The notes under the pieces: generated by a model | Databases searched by the model: none | What the model saw: only the letters and a program-made list of their open reading frames with translations | Told to the model about the DNA's origin: nothing | Program-made: the position numbers and the translations under genes | Shown: piece after piece, positions 1-6,638 of the stretch | How positions within the stretch are numbered: position 1 is the first letter of the stretch | Layout of the letters: the number at the start of each line of letters is the position of its first letter | Assembly: GCA_022704585.1 (NCBI GenBank) | Contig: JAKJGD010000070.1 | Coordinates: 1 to 8,128 of the forward strand | Length of the DNA: 8,128 bases | Direction of reading: 5' to 3' | Source of the DNA: Spirochaetota bacterium | Lineage (GTDB): Bacteria > Spirochaetota > UBA4802 > UBA5550

Positions 1-50
1 AGCTGAAAGACGCGTGAGGCGGCACCCCGCCGCGCGCTGCGAATACATCA

Positions 51-57
51 AAGGAGG
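51..57 (+). promoter_or_regulatory. Ribosome binding site of dsrC
   Basis: AAGGAGG lies 10 bases before the ATG at 68. It decides the start: the same frame stays open upstream to an ATG at 14, but the 18 extra residues have no family counterpart, whereas the protein from 68 matches the usual DsrC length and N-terminus. Confidence 0.85.
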
Positions 58-67
58 AACGGACACA

Positions 68-385
68 ATGGCGACAATCGACCTGAATGGAGTGATGATG
101 GAAGTCGACGAGGACGGCTTCATCCAGGAGCCGGATAAATGGACCGAAAACGTCGCGAAGGCCCTTGCCGAGAAGGAAGGGGTCAGCGAGCTGACGGAGG
201 CCCACTGGAAAGTCATGAACTATCTCCGCAACTATTTCCTGGAAAACGGCATAGCCCCCATGGTGCGGAAGCTTACCAAGGAGACGGGGGTCGACCTGAA
301 GACGATCTACTCCCTGTTCCCGCAGGGGCCCGCCAACTCCGCGTGCAAGTGGGCCGGGCTTCCCAAGCCGACCGGATGCGTCTAA
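68..385 (+). CDS. dsrC: DsrC, sulfite reductase-associated sulfur carrier
   Basis: A 105-residue DsrC/TusE-family protein. DsrC is a small cytoplasmic protein whose C-terminal arm enters the dissimilatory sulfite reductase DsrAB. Its two arm cysteines carry the sulfur as a trisulfide, which the membrane DsrMKJOP complex is thought to reduce. The sequence shows both cysteines: Cys93 in SACKWAGLPKP and the penultimate Cys104 in PTGCV, separated by ten residues (CX10C). TusE proteins of tRNA thiolation lack the first of these and usually carry a short insertion before the arm; neither TusE trait is seen here. The N-terminal MEVDEDGF and the central NGIAPMVRKL segments are also family-typical. 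The gene is followed after 13 bp by the DsrN-like gene on the same strand, so the two are probably co-transcribed. dsrAB and dsrMKJOP are not visible and may lie upstream of the window. Confidence 0.95.
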   Translation: MATIDLNGVMMEVDEDGFIQEPDKWTENVAKALAEKEGVSELTEAHWKVMNYLRNYFLENGIAPMVRKLTKETGVDLKTIYSLFPQGPANSACKWAGLPKPTGCV

Positions 386-398
386 GAAGCGGGCCGCG

Positions 399-1859
399 AT
401 GACGGGACCGTCCGGCGCCAGGCCGGGCATCGCCGTGGGCGGCATGCGCGGCGGCTCGGGCAAGACCGTGCTCTCGCTCGGGCTCATCCGCGCGCTCACC
501 CGCCGGGGGCTCACCGTGGCCCCCTTCAAGAAGGGGCCGGACTACATCGACCCCTCATGGCTCTCCGCCGCGGCGGGGGTCCCCTGCTACAACCTCGACC
601 TCTACCTTCTTGAAAACAAGGAGAACCTCCGTTCGTATCGCGACTCGAATCCCGGCGCCGACTGGGCCGTGGTCGAGGGAAACCGCGGCCTGTTCGACGG
701 GCTTGACGCAGAAGGCTCGGCGAGCTTTGCGGAGCTGGTGAAGCTTCTCGACATTCCGCTTCTGCTCGTGATCGACTGCTCCAAGTCGAGCCGCACGGTA
801 GCGGCCCTTGTGCGCGGGTGCGAAACCTTCGATCCGGAGCTTGCCCCGGCCGGCATCGTGCTGAACCAGGTCGCCGGCGAGCGCCACAGCCGCACCGTGG
901 CGGAGGCTATCGCCCGCTACTGCGCGACGCCCGTGCTGGGCGCGCTCCCCCGGATGGCCGACCTCTCCCTTGACGAGCGGCGCCTGGGGATCGTGCCGAC
1001 GGCGGAGCATGACGGACCGGATGCGGTCATCGAACGCCTCGCCGACGCGGTGGAGAAACATGTCGACCTGGCCGCGATCATGAAGATAGCGGAGTCGTGG
1101 AGTACAAGCCCCGTTTACACCCCCGGCCCCCTCCGGCCTTCCCTCGACGTTGCGCGGGACAGGCCGGCCGCCTCCCCCGCGCGCGGGGGAGGACGGGATG
1201 GCAGCGGTCCCGTACGCCGCGTGGGCGTGGTACGCGACGCGGCCTTCCACTTTTACTACGCCGAGAACCTTGACGCGCTTGAGCGGCAGGGGGCGGAGAT
1301 CGTCGCGATCAATTCACTCGCCGACGCGGCCCCGCCCGTGATCGACGCGCTGTACATCGGCGGCGGGTTCCCGGAAAACCACGCCGGGGCCCTGAGCGGC
1401 AACGCCGCCTTCCGCCGCGCGCTGAAAAAGCTGATCGAGGGCGGCCTGCCCGTGTACGCCGAGTGCGGCGGGCTGATCTACCTCTCCACGGCGATCACGG
1501 TCGAAGGCAGGCGCTACCCCATGACCGGGATATTCCCGCTCGAATTCGAGATGTCCGACAGGCCGGTCGGGCACGGTTACACGCTGTTCGAGGTGGACGG
1601 GGATAACCCCTTTTACCGGAAGGGCACCGCGGTACGGGGGCACGAGTTCCGCTACGCGCGTATCATCAACCCGGATGCGGCCGCGGACGTACGCACCGTG
1701 CTCGCGATGCGGCGCGGGGCCGGCGTGGGAGGCGGAAGGGACGGAATGCTCGTGAAGAACTGCCTGGCGGTATTCTCGCACACCCACGCGGGGAGCGCGG
1801 GCGCGGACTGGATCGTTTCGCTTGCCGGCGCGGTGCCGGCCGGCATTACTGCTTCCTGA
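399..1859 (+). CDS. dsrN: CobB/CbiA-family glutamine amidotransferase, probable DsrN (siroheme amidase)
   Basis: A 486-residue, two-domain enzyme of the cobyrinic acid a,c-diamide synthase family, which uses ATP and glutamine to amidate carboxylates of a tetrapyrrole. Residues 10-230 form the P-loop synthetase domain, with GGMRGGSGKT (14-23), KKGPDYID (44-51) and VVEGNRGLFDG. Residues from about 285 form the class I glutamine amidotransferase domain, with AFHFYYAENL, YIGGGFPE, the nucleophile Cys356 in YAECGGL, and a His-rich motif FSHTHAGS (His461 and His463) near the end. The ATG at 399 has only a weak AAGAAG-type ribosome site. Because it directly follows dsrC, the likely role is amidation of siroheme for DsrAB (DsrN) rather than cobalamin synthesis; no other cobalamin gene is present. 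That assignment is inference; plain CbiA/CobB is the alternative. The protein is somewhat longer than I expect for CbiA (about 460 residues). Its linker (about 240-278) is rich in Pro, Arg and Gly and is encoded across a perfect GC palindrome. The 3' end overlaps the convergent TetR gene by 14 bp. Confidence 0.85.
   Translation: MTGPSGARPGIAVGGMRGGSGKTVLSLGLIRALTRRGLTVAPFKKGPDYIDPSWLSAAAGVPCYNLDLYLLENKENLRSYRDSNPGADWAVVEGNRGLFDGLDAEGSASFAELVKLLDIPLLLVIDCSKSSRTVAALVRGCETFDPELAPAGIVLNQVAGERHSRTVAEAIARYCATPVLGALPRMADLSLDERRLGIVPTAEHDGPDAVIERLADAVEKHVDLAAIMKIAESWSTSPVYTPGPLRPSLDVARDRPAASPARGGGRDGSGPVRRVGVVRDAAFHFYYAENLDALERQGAEIVAINSLADAAPPVIDALYIGGGFPENHAGALSGNAAFRRALKKLIEGGLPVYAECGGLIYLSTAITVEGRRYPMTGIFPLEFEMSDRPVGHGYTLFEVDGDNPFYRKGTAVRGHEFRYARIINPDAAADVRTVLAMRRGAGVGGGRDGMLVKNCLAVFSHTHAGSAGADWIVSLAGAVPAGITAS
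1171..1192. repeat. Perfect 22-bp GC palindrome inside the dsrN-like gene
   Basis: CCTCCCCCGCG is followed directly by its reverse complement CGCGGGGGAGG. It sits where the protein passes from the synthetase to the amidotransferase domain and encodes part of the PAASPARGGGRDGSG linker. The composition resembles the C/G-run repeats often found between genes in GC-rich genomes, so a repeat copy that landed in frame is a reasonable reading. With one copy in view this cannot be proved. Confidence 0.65.
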
Positions 1860-2469
1860 GCCCCTCGAGAAAGCTCTCTACCGCGTAATTGATAAGGTCA
1901 CGGTACTTCTCGTTCCTGAGGATGGTTTTTTCCAGCTTGTTGAACTGTATCAGGCCGTGGAGCGTGCCCCAGAGGCAGAGGGAATGGTTCAGCGTGTTGA
2001 CCTTCCTGAAATCGCCCGACCTGATGCCTGCCTCGACCGAGTCTATCAGATGATTCAGGACCTTGCCGCCGGTCTTGTCGATCCTGCTCTTGAGCCGCGC
2101 CGGGAACACCTGTCCGGGCGACGACAGGAAATAGGTTATGATGTCGTAATAGCTCTTGTTCTTTTCGCTGAAATCGACGTAGGCCGTTGCGATGGCCCTG
2201 ATCCTTTCCGCGGGCGTCGCGGCCGCGGCCACGACCTCGGACACGAACCGGTTCAGGATCTCGAGCCCCTCCTCCTGCAGCGCGGCGAAAATGTCTTCCT
2301 TGTTATGGTAATAGAGGTAGATCGTTCCCACGCTCAGCTCGGAGAGCTTCGCGATCTGGTTGACCGTGGTCTCGTGCAGCCCCTTCTTGAGCAGCAGCGT
2401 CCGGGCCGCTTTTAATATGTGGTTTTTCCTCGCTTCCTTTTCCCGCTCACGTCTTTCTGTCGCGCCCAT
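1846..2469 (-). CDS. TetR/AcrR-family transcriptional regulator
   Basis: A 207-residue TetR-type repressor. The N-terminal helix-turn-helix spans about residues 14-60: the helix ILKAARTLLLKKGLHETTV, then IAKLSELSVGTIYLYYHNKEDIF, which carries the recognition helix and the YxYYxNKEdi ending typical of the family. The rest is a mostly helical ligand and dimerisation domain (about 70-205) that is not diagnostic of the ligand. The start at 2469 follows a GGGGGA stretch; the open frame continues far upstream on this strand but is only a shadow of the SDR gene. It is the last gene of the five-gene minus-strand block, 23 bp after the SDR stop, so it probably controls that block and itself. The palindrome at 7526-7552 upstream of the first gene is the best candidate operator. 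Its 3' end overlaps the convergent dsrN-like gene by 14 bp. The inducer is unknown. Confidence 0.93.
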   Translation of the reverse strand: MGATERREREKEARKNHILKAARTLLLKKGLHETTVNQIAKLSELSVGTIYLYYHNKEDIFAALQEEGLEILNRFVSEVVAAAATPAERIRAIATAYVDFSEKNKSYYDIITYFLSSPGQVFPARLKSRIDKTGGKVLNHLIDSVEAGIRSGDFRKVNTLNHSLCLWGTLHGLIQFNKLEKTILRNEKYRDLINYAVESFLEGLRKQ

Positions 2470-2492
2470 ATAACCGAATCCCCCCACATGTG

Positions 2493-3323
2493 TTAATGCG
2501 AGCCGGCATCCATGTCTATTTCCGATGCCAGCTTCCCGGCCATGATCTTCTCGTACAGCGCCGGGGCCAGCCGGTGCAGGTAATAGGTGATCCTGCCGAC
2601 CGTCGTCAGGACAACGATGTCCTTCCGCGCTGCCGCTCCCCGGAACACCGCCTCCGCGACGCTGTCCGGCGAGTCCACCTTCCCCGCGGTCGACTGAGGG
2701 TGCGTCGTCACCTTCCCGTCCCCGCCCAGGGCCCGCGTCTGCAGATTCGTCTTCGTGAACCCGGGGCAGACCATCATGACATGCACGCCCAGCGGCTTCA
2801 CCTCGGTGCGCAGGCTCTCGAAGAGCCCGTGCAGGGCGTGCTTGCTCGCGCTGTACCCGGTCCTTCCGATGAGCGGGCTGAACCCGGCCAGGCTCGATGT
2901 CACCAGTATCAGACCCCTTCTCTCTATCAAGCTTTTTATGGCTGCATGGGCGCAATAAAGGGCGCCGAAAAAGTTGACGTCCATGACCCGGCGGTACACG
3001 GAGAGCTCGGTCTGCAAAAAGGGACTCCGCTGGGTGATCCCGGCGTTCGCCGCAAGCACGTCGATCCCTCCCCAGAGCCGGATGATCTCCTCCATGACGA
3101 CCTCGCACTCGACCTGCCTGCTCACATCGCAGGTGAAGCCGGCAGCGTCGATACCCGCTGCCTCGAGCTCCCCGACCTGGGCGGCGACCCGCTTCCGGTC
3201 CATGTCGATAACCGCGATCCGGGCGCCCTCCCTGCCGAAGCGGCGGCAGAGCGCGGCGCCGATCCCGCTCGCCCCGTCGGTCACGGCGACGACCTTGTTC
3301 TGGAAGGAAATTATATTTTTCAT
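2493..3323 (-). CDS. Short-chain dehydrogenase/reductase (second SDR of the block)
   Basis: A 276-residue classical SDR, an NAD(P)-dependent alcohol/ketone oxidoreductase with a Rossmann fold. Visible motifs are the cofactor loop TDGASGIG (15-22), Asp40 at the end of beta-2 (suggesting NAD rather than NADP), NAG (93-95), the catalytic Asn117, Ser144 in TSSLAG, Tyr157 and Lys161 in YSASK, and CPGFTKT after the active site. The second residue of the glycine motif is Asp instead of the usual Gly (TDxxxGxG), which is unusual. A C-terminal tail from about 230, with ITYYLHRLAPALYEKIMAG, extends past the core fold; similar hydrophobic or basic tails occur in SDRs acting on lipid-like or membrane-near substrates. 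A TAAGGTG ribosome site lies 7 bases before the ATG. It sits 84 bp after the MFS gene and 23 bp before the TetR gene. The substrate is not predictable. Confidence 0.92.
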   Translation of the reverse strand: MKNIISFQNKVVAVTDGASGIGAALCRRFGREGARIAVIDMDRKRVAAQVGELEAAGIDAAGFTCDVSRQVECEVVMEEIIRLWGGIDVLAANAGITQRSPFLQTELSVYRRVMDVNFFGALYCAHAAIKSLIERRGLILVTSSLAGFSPLIGRTGYSASKHALHGLFESLRTEVKPLGVHVMMVCPGFTKTNLQTRALGGDGKVTTHPQSTAGKVDSPDSVAEAVFRGAAARKDIVVLTTVGRITYYLHRLAPALYEKIMAGKLASEIDMDAGSH

Positions 3324-3358
3324 GGCATTTCACCTTACGTCCAGCCCCCGCCGTTCCA

Positions 3359-3392
3359 CCGATAGGTCCGCAAGCGCTTGCGGACCTATCGG
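3359..3392. repeat. Perfect 34-bp palindrome between MFS and SDR genes
   Basis: The left arm CCGATAGGTCCGCAAGC (3359-3375) is followed without spacer by its exact reverse complement at 3376-3392. It lies in the 84-bp gap between the MFS stop and the start of the second SDR gene. No T-run follows on either strand, so it is not a standard intrinsic terminator. It could be a protein-binding operator, a dispersed palindromic repeat, or, if transcribed, a long RNA hairpin that separates expression of the two genes. Confidence 0.9.
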
Positions 3393-3407
3393 GAGGGGAT
3401 GGGAATA

Positions 3408-4700
3408 TCACCCCTCCGCCTCCAGCGTCACCTTCTCCACCTTGTCCCGGTCGCACTCGTAGAAAAACGAGCCAATGTAAAAGAGCACGGCTGCGACGAC
3501 CAGGAAAGCCGGGAGCACCAGCAGTGCCTTATCGATACCGAAGGAATCCGAGAGCGAGCCGACCACTATCGGGCCCGTGGATGCGCCCAGAAGGTTCTGC
3601 ACGATGACGCACAGGGCATAGGATATGGCCCTGAGCCCCGGGTGCACCACGTCCTGCGTAACCGCTGCGGCGGCCGGAACAAAGGCAACGATAACCAGCC
3701 CCATAAACAGGATAAACACGTACTGGATATTGCCGCTGAAGAAGATGAGCCCCACGGCGAGAAACAGGGCCGACAGGACCGCCACGACAGAGGAAAACAG
3801 GAGCCGCGCGTTCTTCCTCTTTTTAAACCACATGTCCGCGATGAACCCTCCCAGGGGGGCGCCGACCAGGGCCAGGATCATGACCGATCCTCCCTTGATC
3901 CCTGCCTGATCCATCGGCATGTTATGAATGCGGTTGAAGAAAGTCGGGAGCCAGGTCATGAGCGACGTGGTCACGAAGACCATGGCCGCGAAGCCGAAAT
4001 AAGTGAATAGGAGCGAGGGAGTGTGGATGAATTCCCGGAAGATGTCCATTTTGCTCATTTTCACCTTCTGCCCGCCGGCGGCCTCCGAGGTCTTGAGCAG
4101 GTCAACCGTCTTGTAGTCCTTGACGAAGAAGAACAGGATGGCCACGATCAGGCCCGGCAGGGCGACAAGGCCGAAAGCATGACGCCAGCCGAATTCCTTG
4201 GCAATGATACCGCCCAGGGCGATGCCCACGGCGCTCCCCAGCGGTATCGACGCGTTCCATATCCCCATCATGCGCGAGCGCTTCTCCTCCGGGTAGAGTC
4301 CGGCGAGCATTGCGGTCCCGCCGGGCGCGTATCCCGCCTCGCCCACGCCGATGACGCAGCGGGCGCCGAAAAGCTGGCCGAAGTTTTTCGTGAGAGCGCA
4401 GGCGGCCGTCGCGATGCTCCATATGACCGCCATGAGGCCGATCGTCTTCTTGCGGCTCCACCGGTCGACCAGGATGGACGCCGGTATGGTGAACATGACG
4501 ATGGACCAGTAGATAGCCGAAACCAGCATGCCGCACTGCGCGTCGCTTATCCCCCACTCCTCCTTGATGTGCGGGAAGAGGGAGGTGACCACCATGCGGT
4601 CAACATAATCGAAGAAATAGAGAAGGAACAACAGGATGAAAATATAGTTCGTGTAACCCTTTGATAATTTGTATTCCTTTGTGGCGGCCTGTTCGCTCAT
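3408..4700 (-). CDS. Major facilitator superfamily transporter, spinster-like
   Basis: A 430-residue integral membrane transporter of the MFS fold with about 12 hydrophobic segments. The N-terminal half shows FDYVDRMVV (about 30-38), an acidic and basic pair in TM1, then the MFS motif A region ILVDRWSRKK (about 76-85) between TM2 and TM3, and GVGEAGYAPGG in TM4. This pattern (DxxDR in TM1, SDAQxGxL before TM2, GxGEAGY in TM4) recalls the spinster-like MFS branch, whose bacterial members move organic anions or lipid-like small molecules. A second basic loop, WFKKRKNAR, marks the equivalent position in the C-terminal half. A strong GAAAGGAGGTGA ribosome site lies just before the ATG. It sits between the ThDP enzyme and the second SDR and so probably carries the substrate or product of that chemistry. 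Direction and substrate cannot be read from sequence. Confidence 0.92.
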   Translation of the reverse strand: MSEQAATKEYKLSKGYTNYIFILLFLLYFFDYVDRMVVTSLFPHIKEEWGISDAQCGMLVSAIYWSIVMFTIPASILVDRWSRKKTIGLMAVIWSIATAACALTKNFGQLFGARCVIGVGEAGYAPGGTAMLAGLYPEEKRSRMMGIWNASIPLGSAVGIALGGIIAKEFGWRHAFGLVALPGLIVAILFFFVKDYKTVDLLKTSEAAGGQKVKMSKMDIFREFIHTPSLLFTYFGFAAMVFVTTSLMTWLPTFFNRIHNMPMDQAGIKGGSVMILALVGAPLGGFIADMWFKKRKNARLLFSSVVAVLSALFLAVGLIFFSGNIQYVFILFMGLVIVAFVPAAAAVTQDVVHPGLRAISYALCVIVQNLLGASTGPIVVGSLSDSFGIDKALLVLPAFLVVAAVLFYIGSFFYECDRDKVEKVTLEAEG

Positions 4701-4732
4701 TGAGTCACCTCCTTTCAGGTTCCCGGATATTT

Positions 4733-4759
4733 CCGTCCCCGGTCTTGAACCGGGGACGG
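4733..4759 (-). repeat. GC-rich hairpin between the ThDP enzyme and MFS genes
   Basis: CCGTCCCCGGT (4733-4743) and ACCGGGGACGG (4749-4759) are exact reverse complements around a 5-base loop, giving an 11-bp stem. It lies in the 175-bp gap between the two genes, about 33 bases before the MFS start codon on the transcribed minus strand and just upstream of its ribosome site. No T-run follows, so read-through is expected. It could stabilise or separate the two parts of the message, or be a dispersed repeat. The rest of this gap shows no gene that I can support. Confidence 0.7.
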
Positions 4760-4875
4760 GTACGTCCTGTGAGCAAGGTGCGTCCGGCAGCGTGAGACAC
4801 CCTGATATCTTACGCTACCCTATTGCTGCAAAACATCAAGTCTTTATCGGCCCGATGCCGAAAAAACAGGGATCG

Positions 4876-6570
4876 TTACGCCTTGTATCCGCCCAGGTTC
4901 GCCAGGGCCACGCTGCCCGGGCTTATCGTCGAGGGATCCACCATGACATTGATGCACGCGGTCTTGCCCGACTTGAAGGCGGCCTCGATCGCGGGCCGTA
5001 TATCCTCCGGTTTTTCGACGAACGCACCGAACCCGCCCAGGGCCTCGACCATTTTATCGTACCGGACGAGGCCGAGCTCGGTGCCGTCCTTGATCGCGTG
5101 GCCGAGCCGGAGCTGCTGGCTGTGCGCGATCATGCCCCAGAGCGTGTCGTTGGCCACGACTGCCACGATCGGCAGGTTGTTCCTGATGGCGGTGTGGAAC
5201 TCCATGAAGTTGAAGCCCACCGACCCGTCGCCGATGACTACGAGCACCCGCTTGTCAGGGTAAAGGAGCTTTGCAGCGTTAGCGTAGGGCAGTCCGACCG
5301 CCAGGCAGCCGTACAGGCCGTAGTCCAGGTAATGGCCGGCCTTCCGCACGGTGCGGGTCATGCCCATCCAGGTGGCGGTATCGCCCCCGTCCGCGGCCAC
5401 GATATCGTCCTCCCGGTCCATGAAGTCGTTGATCTCGCGCGCCAGGCGGAGCGGGTGGATGGGCGCACCCTCCTTCTCCCAGTTGGGCTTCGCCTGCGCC
5501 TTGCCCGCAACGTCGGCCGCCCGGACCGTCTCCACCCATTCCGCGTACTGCTTCGCGAGCTTGGGCCCCGCCTTCCGCTCGTCCACCACGCGGACAAGCT
5601 CGGCGAGCATGGCCTTGATGTCGCTTACCACGCCCAGGTCAACCGCACGGTTGCGGCCGATCTCCTCGGCCTCGATGTCCACCTGTATGAATTTCGCCGT
5701 CTTCGGGAAGATGTCGCCGAATATGTAAAAGAGCGAAAGCCGTGAGCCCAGGAAGAGCACCAGGTCCGACTGCACGTTCGCCACGAACGATGCGCCCGGC
5801 CTGATGGCCAGGGACGACTCGAAACAGAGGGGATGGGTGTCCGGAATGACGCCCCGTCCGCCCCCCAGCGTGAAGGCCGGGATGCCCGTCTTCTCCACGA
5901 ATGCGACCAGCTCGTCGCCCGCGTCGGAATACCAGGCCCCGCTTCCCGCAATCACGATCGGCTTTTTCGCCTGGGACAGCATGTCCACGATCCTGGCAGC
6001 GCCGGCCGTGTCGACCATCCGCGCAGTAACCTCGCTCCCGTATTTCCTCACCTTCGTCATGTCCGCCGCCGCGTTCAGCATGTCGCAGGGCAGCTCCAGG
6101 TACACGGGACCCGGCCTGCCGTTGGCCGCATAGCGGAAGGCCATGTCGATGAATTCCGGCACCCGCTCCGCGTTATGGCATACCAGCGCCTTCTTGACCA
6201 TGGGCTGGATGACCGGGAGCTGCGTCATGTCCTGCAGGTCCAGCTTCTCCGTCGTTTCCAGGCCCACGCACCCTGCGATCAGGATGACCGGCGCGTTGGA
6301 GAGCCGCGCGCTCGCTATGCCCGAGAGCGCATTGGTGAACCCCGGGCCCGCCGTGACCATCGCCACAGCCGGCTTGCGCGTCATGCGCGCCATCGCCTCG
6401 GCCATGAACACGGCCGCCTGCTCGTGACGGGTCGCGAATATCTTGACGCCGGAGTTTTCCAGGAACTGGTAGATGGGCGTGATGTGGCCCCCGCTTATCG
6501 AGAAAATATATTTCACGCCCCGCTCGATCAGGGCGTCCGCCGCCAGTTTTCCGCCGATTATTTTTTCCAT
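4876..6570 (-). CDS. ThDP-dependent lyase/synthase, benzaldehyde lyase or acetolactate synthase-like
   Basis: A 564-residue thiamine diphosphate enzyme with the usual three domains: pyrimidine-binding (about 1-170), central Rossmann-like (about 190-330) and pyrophosphate-binding (about 370-550). The catalytic Glu50 that activates ThDP is in ATRHEQAA. The cofactor motif starts at GDG (447-449) and ends at Asn474-Asp475. SGGH puts a histidine at position 29. From memory, Glu50, His29 and the GDG motif fall at the same numbers as in Pseudomonas benzaldehyde lyase, which cleaves and forms acyloins. Acetolactate synthase-like and 2-hydroxyacyl-CoA lyase-like roles remain possible. No regulatory subunit gene (IlvN/IlvH) and no other branched-chain amino acid gene is present, which argues against biosynthetic acetolactate synthase. 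A clear AAGGAGT ribosome site lies 7 bases before the ATG. It is flanked by SDR and MFS genes on the same strand, suggesting a 2-hydroxyketone or 2-hydroxyacyl pathway. The substrate is unknown. Confidence 0.9.
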   Translation of the reverse strand: MEKIIGGKLAADALIERGVKYIFSISGGHITPIYQFLENSGVKIFATRHEQAAVFMAEAMARMTRKPAVAMVTAGPGFTNALSGIASARLSNAPVILIAGCVGLETTEKLDLQDMTQLPVIQPMVKKALVCHNAERVPEFIDMAFRYAANGRPGPVYLELPCDMLNAAADMTKVRKYGSEVTARMVDTAGAARIVDMLSQAKKPIVIAGSGAWYSDAGDELVAFVEKTGIPAFTLGGGRGVIPDTHPLCFESSLAIRPGASFVANVQSDLVLFLGSRLSLFYIFGDIFPKTAKFIQVDIEAEEIGRNRAVDLGVVSDIKAMLAELVRVVDERKAGPKLAKQYAEWVETVRAADVAGKAQAKPNWEKEGAPIHPLRLAREINDFMDREDDIVAADGGDTATWMGMTRTVRKAGHYLDYGLYGCLAVGLPYANAAKLLYPDKRVLVVIGDGSVGFNFMEFHTAIRNNLPIVAVVANDTLWGMIAHSQQLRLGHAIKDGTELGLVRYDKMVEALGGFGAFVEKPEDIRPAIEAAFKSGKTACINVMVDPSTISPGSVALANLGGYKA

Positions 6571-6598
6571 GAGTGGTACTCCTTGTATTAGTTTCTAA

Positions 6599-6631
6599 CA
6601 CCCTCCCCGCCTCCCATCAAGGGAAGGGGGG
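6599..6631. repeat. C/G-run imperfect inverted repeat, dispersed-repeat-like
   Basis: In the 68-bp gap between the first SDR and the ThDP gene, CACCCTCCCC begins a block whose core CCTCCC, ATCAA, GGGAAGG folds into a short imperfect hairpin, with further C-run and G-run flanks. The layout (CACCCTCCCC, then CTCCCATCAAGGGAAGGGG) resembles a type of intergenic repeat that I recall as common in GC-rich proteobacterial genomes. It leaves room for the ribosome site of the ThDP gene at 6578-6584. Confidence 0.55.
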
Positions 6632-6638
6632 ACTGTAA

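Noticed and set aside
1..17. A short frame CTG AAA GAC GCG TGA at the very start that could be the tail of an upstream gene.
   Set aside because: Only four codons are visible, too few to call a gene or name it.
2490..3365. Long plus-strand open frame opposite the second SDR gene.
   Set aside because: It is a GC-rich shadow: its translation is Arg/Pro/His-rich with no domain, while the minus strand encodes a complete SDR with all catalytic residues.
3359..3392. Intrinsic terminator of the MFS gene.
   Set aside because: No T-run follows the palindrome on the minus strand, and the downstream genes continue in the same direction after a short gap.
2470..3456. A TetR protein fused to a long N-terminal extension through the continuous minus-strand frame.
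   Set aside because: The extension is an out-of-frame reading of the SDR gene; the TetR domain begins right after the ATG at 2469 as in normal family members.
4733..4760. On the minus strand the hairpin resembles a tRNA T-arm (GGTTCAAGACC).
   Set aside because: No matching acceptor stem, D-arm or anticodon arm can be found upstream at tRNA spacing.
4669..5745. 358-codon plus-strand open frame opposite the ThDP gene.
   Set aside because: It has no recognisable motif and overlaps both the MFS start and the ThDP gene, which are well supported.
4876..6570. Sulfoacetaldehyde acetyltransferase (Xsc), attractive next to dsrC.
   Set aside because: The N-terminal and glutamate motifs (SGGH, TRHEQAA) differ from the Xsc pattern as I remember it, and no phosphotransacetylase or taurine/isethionate gene is in the block.
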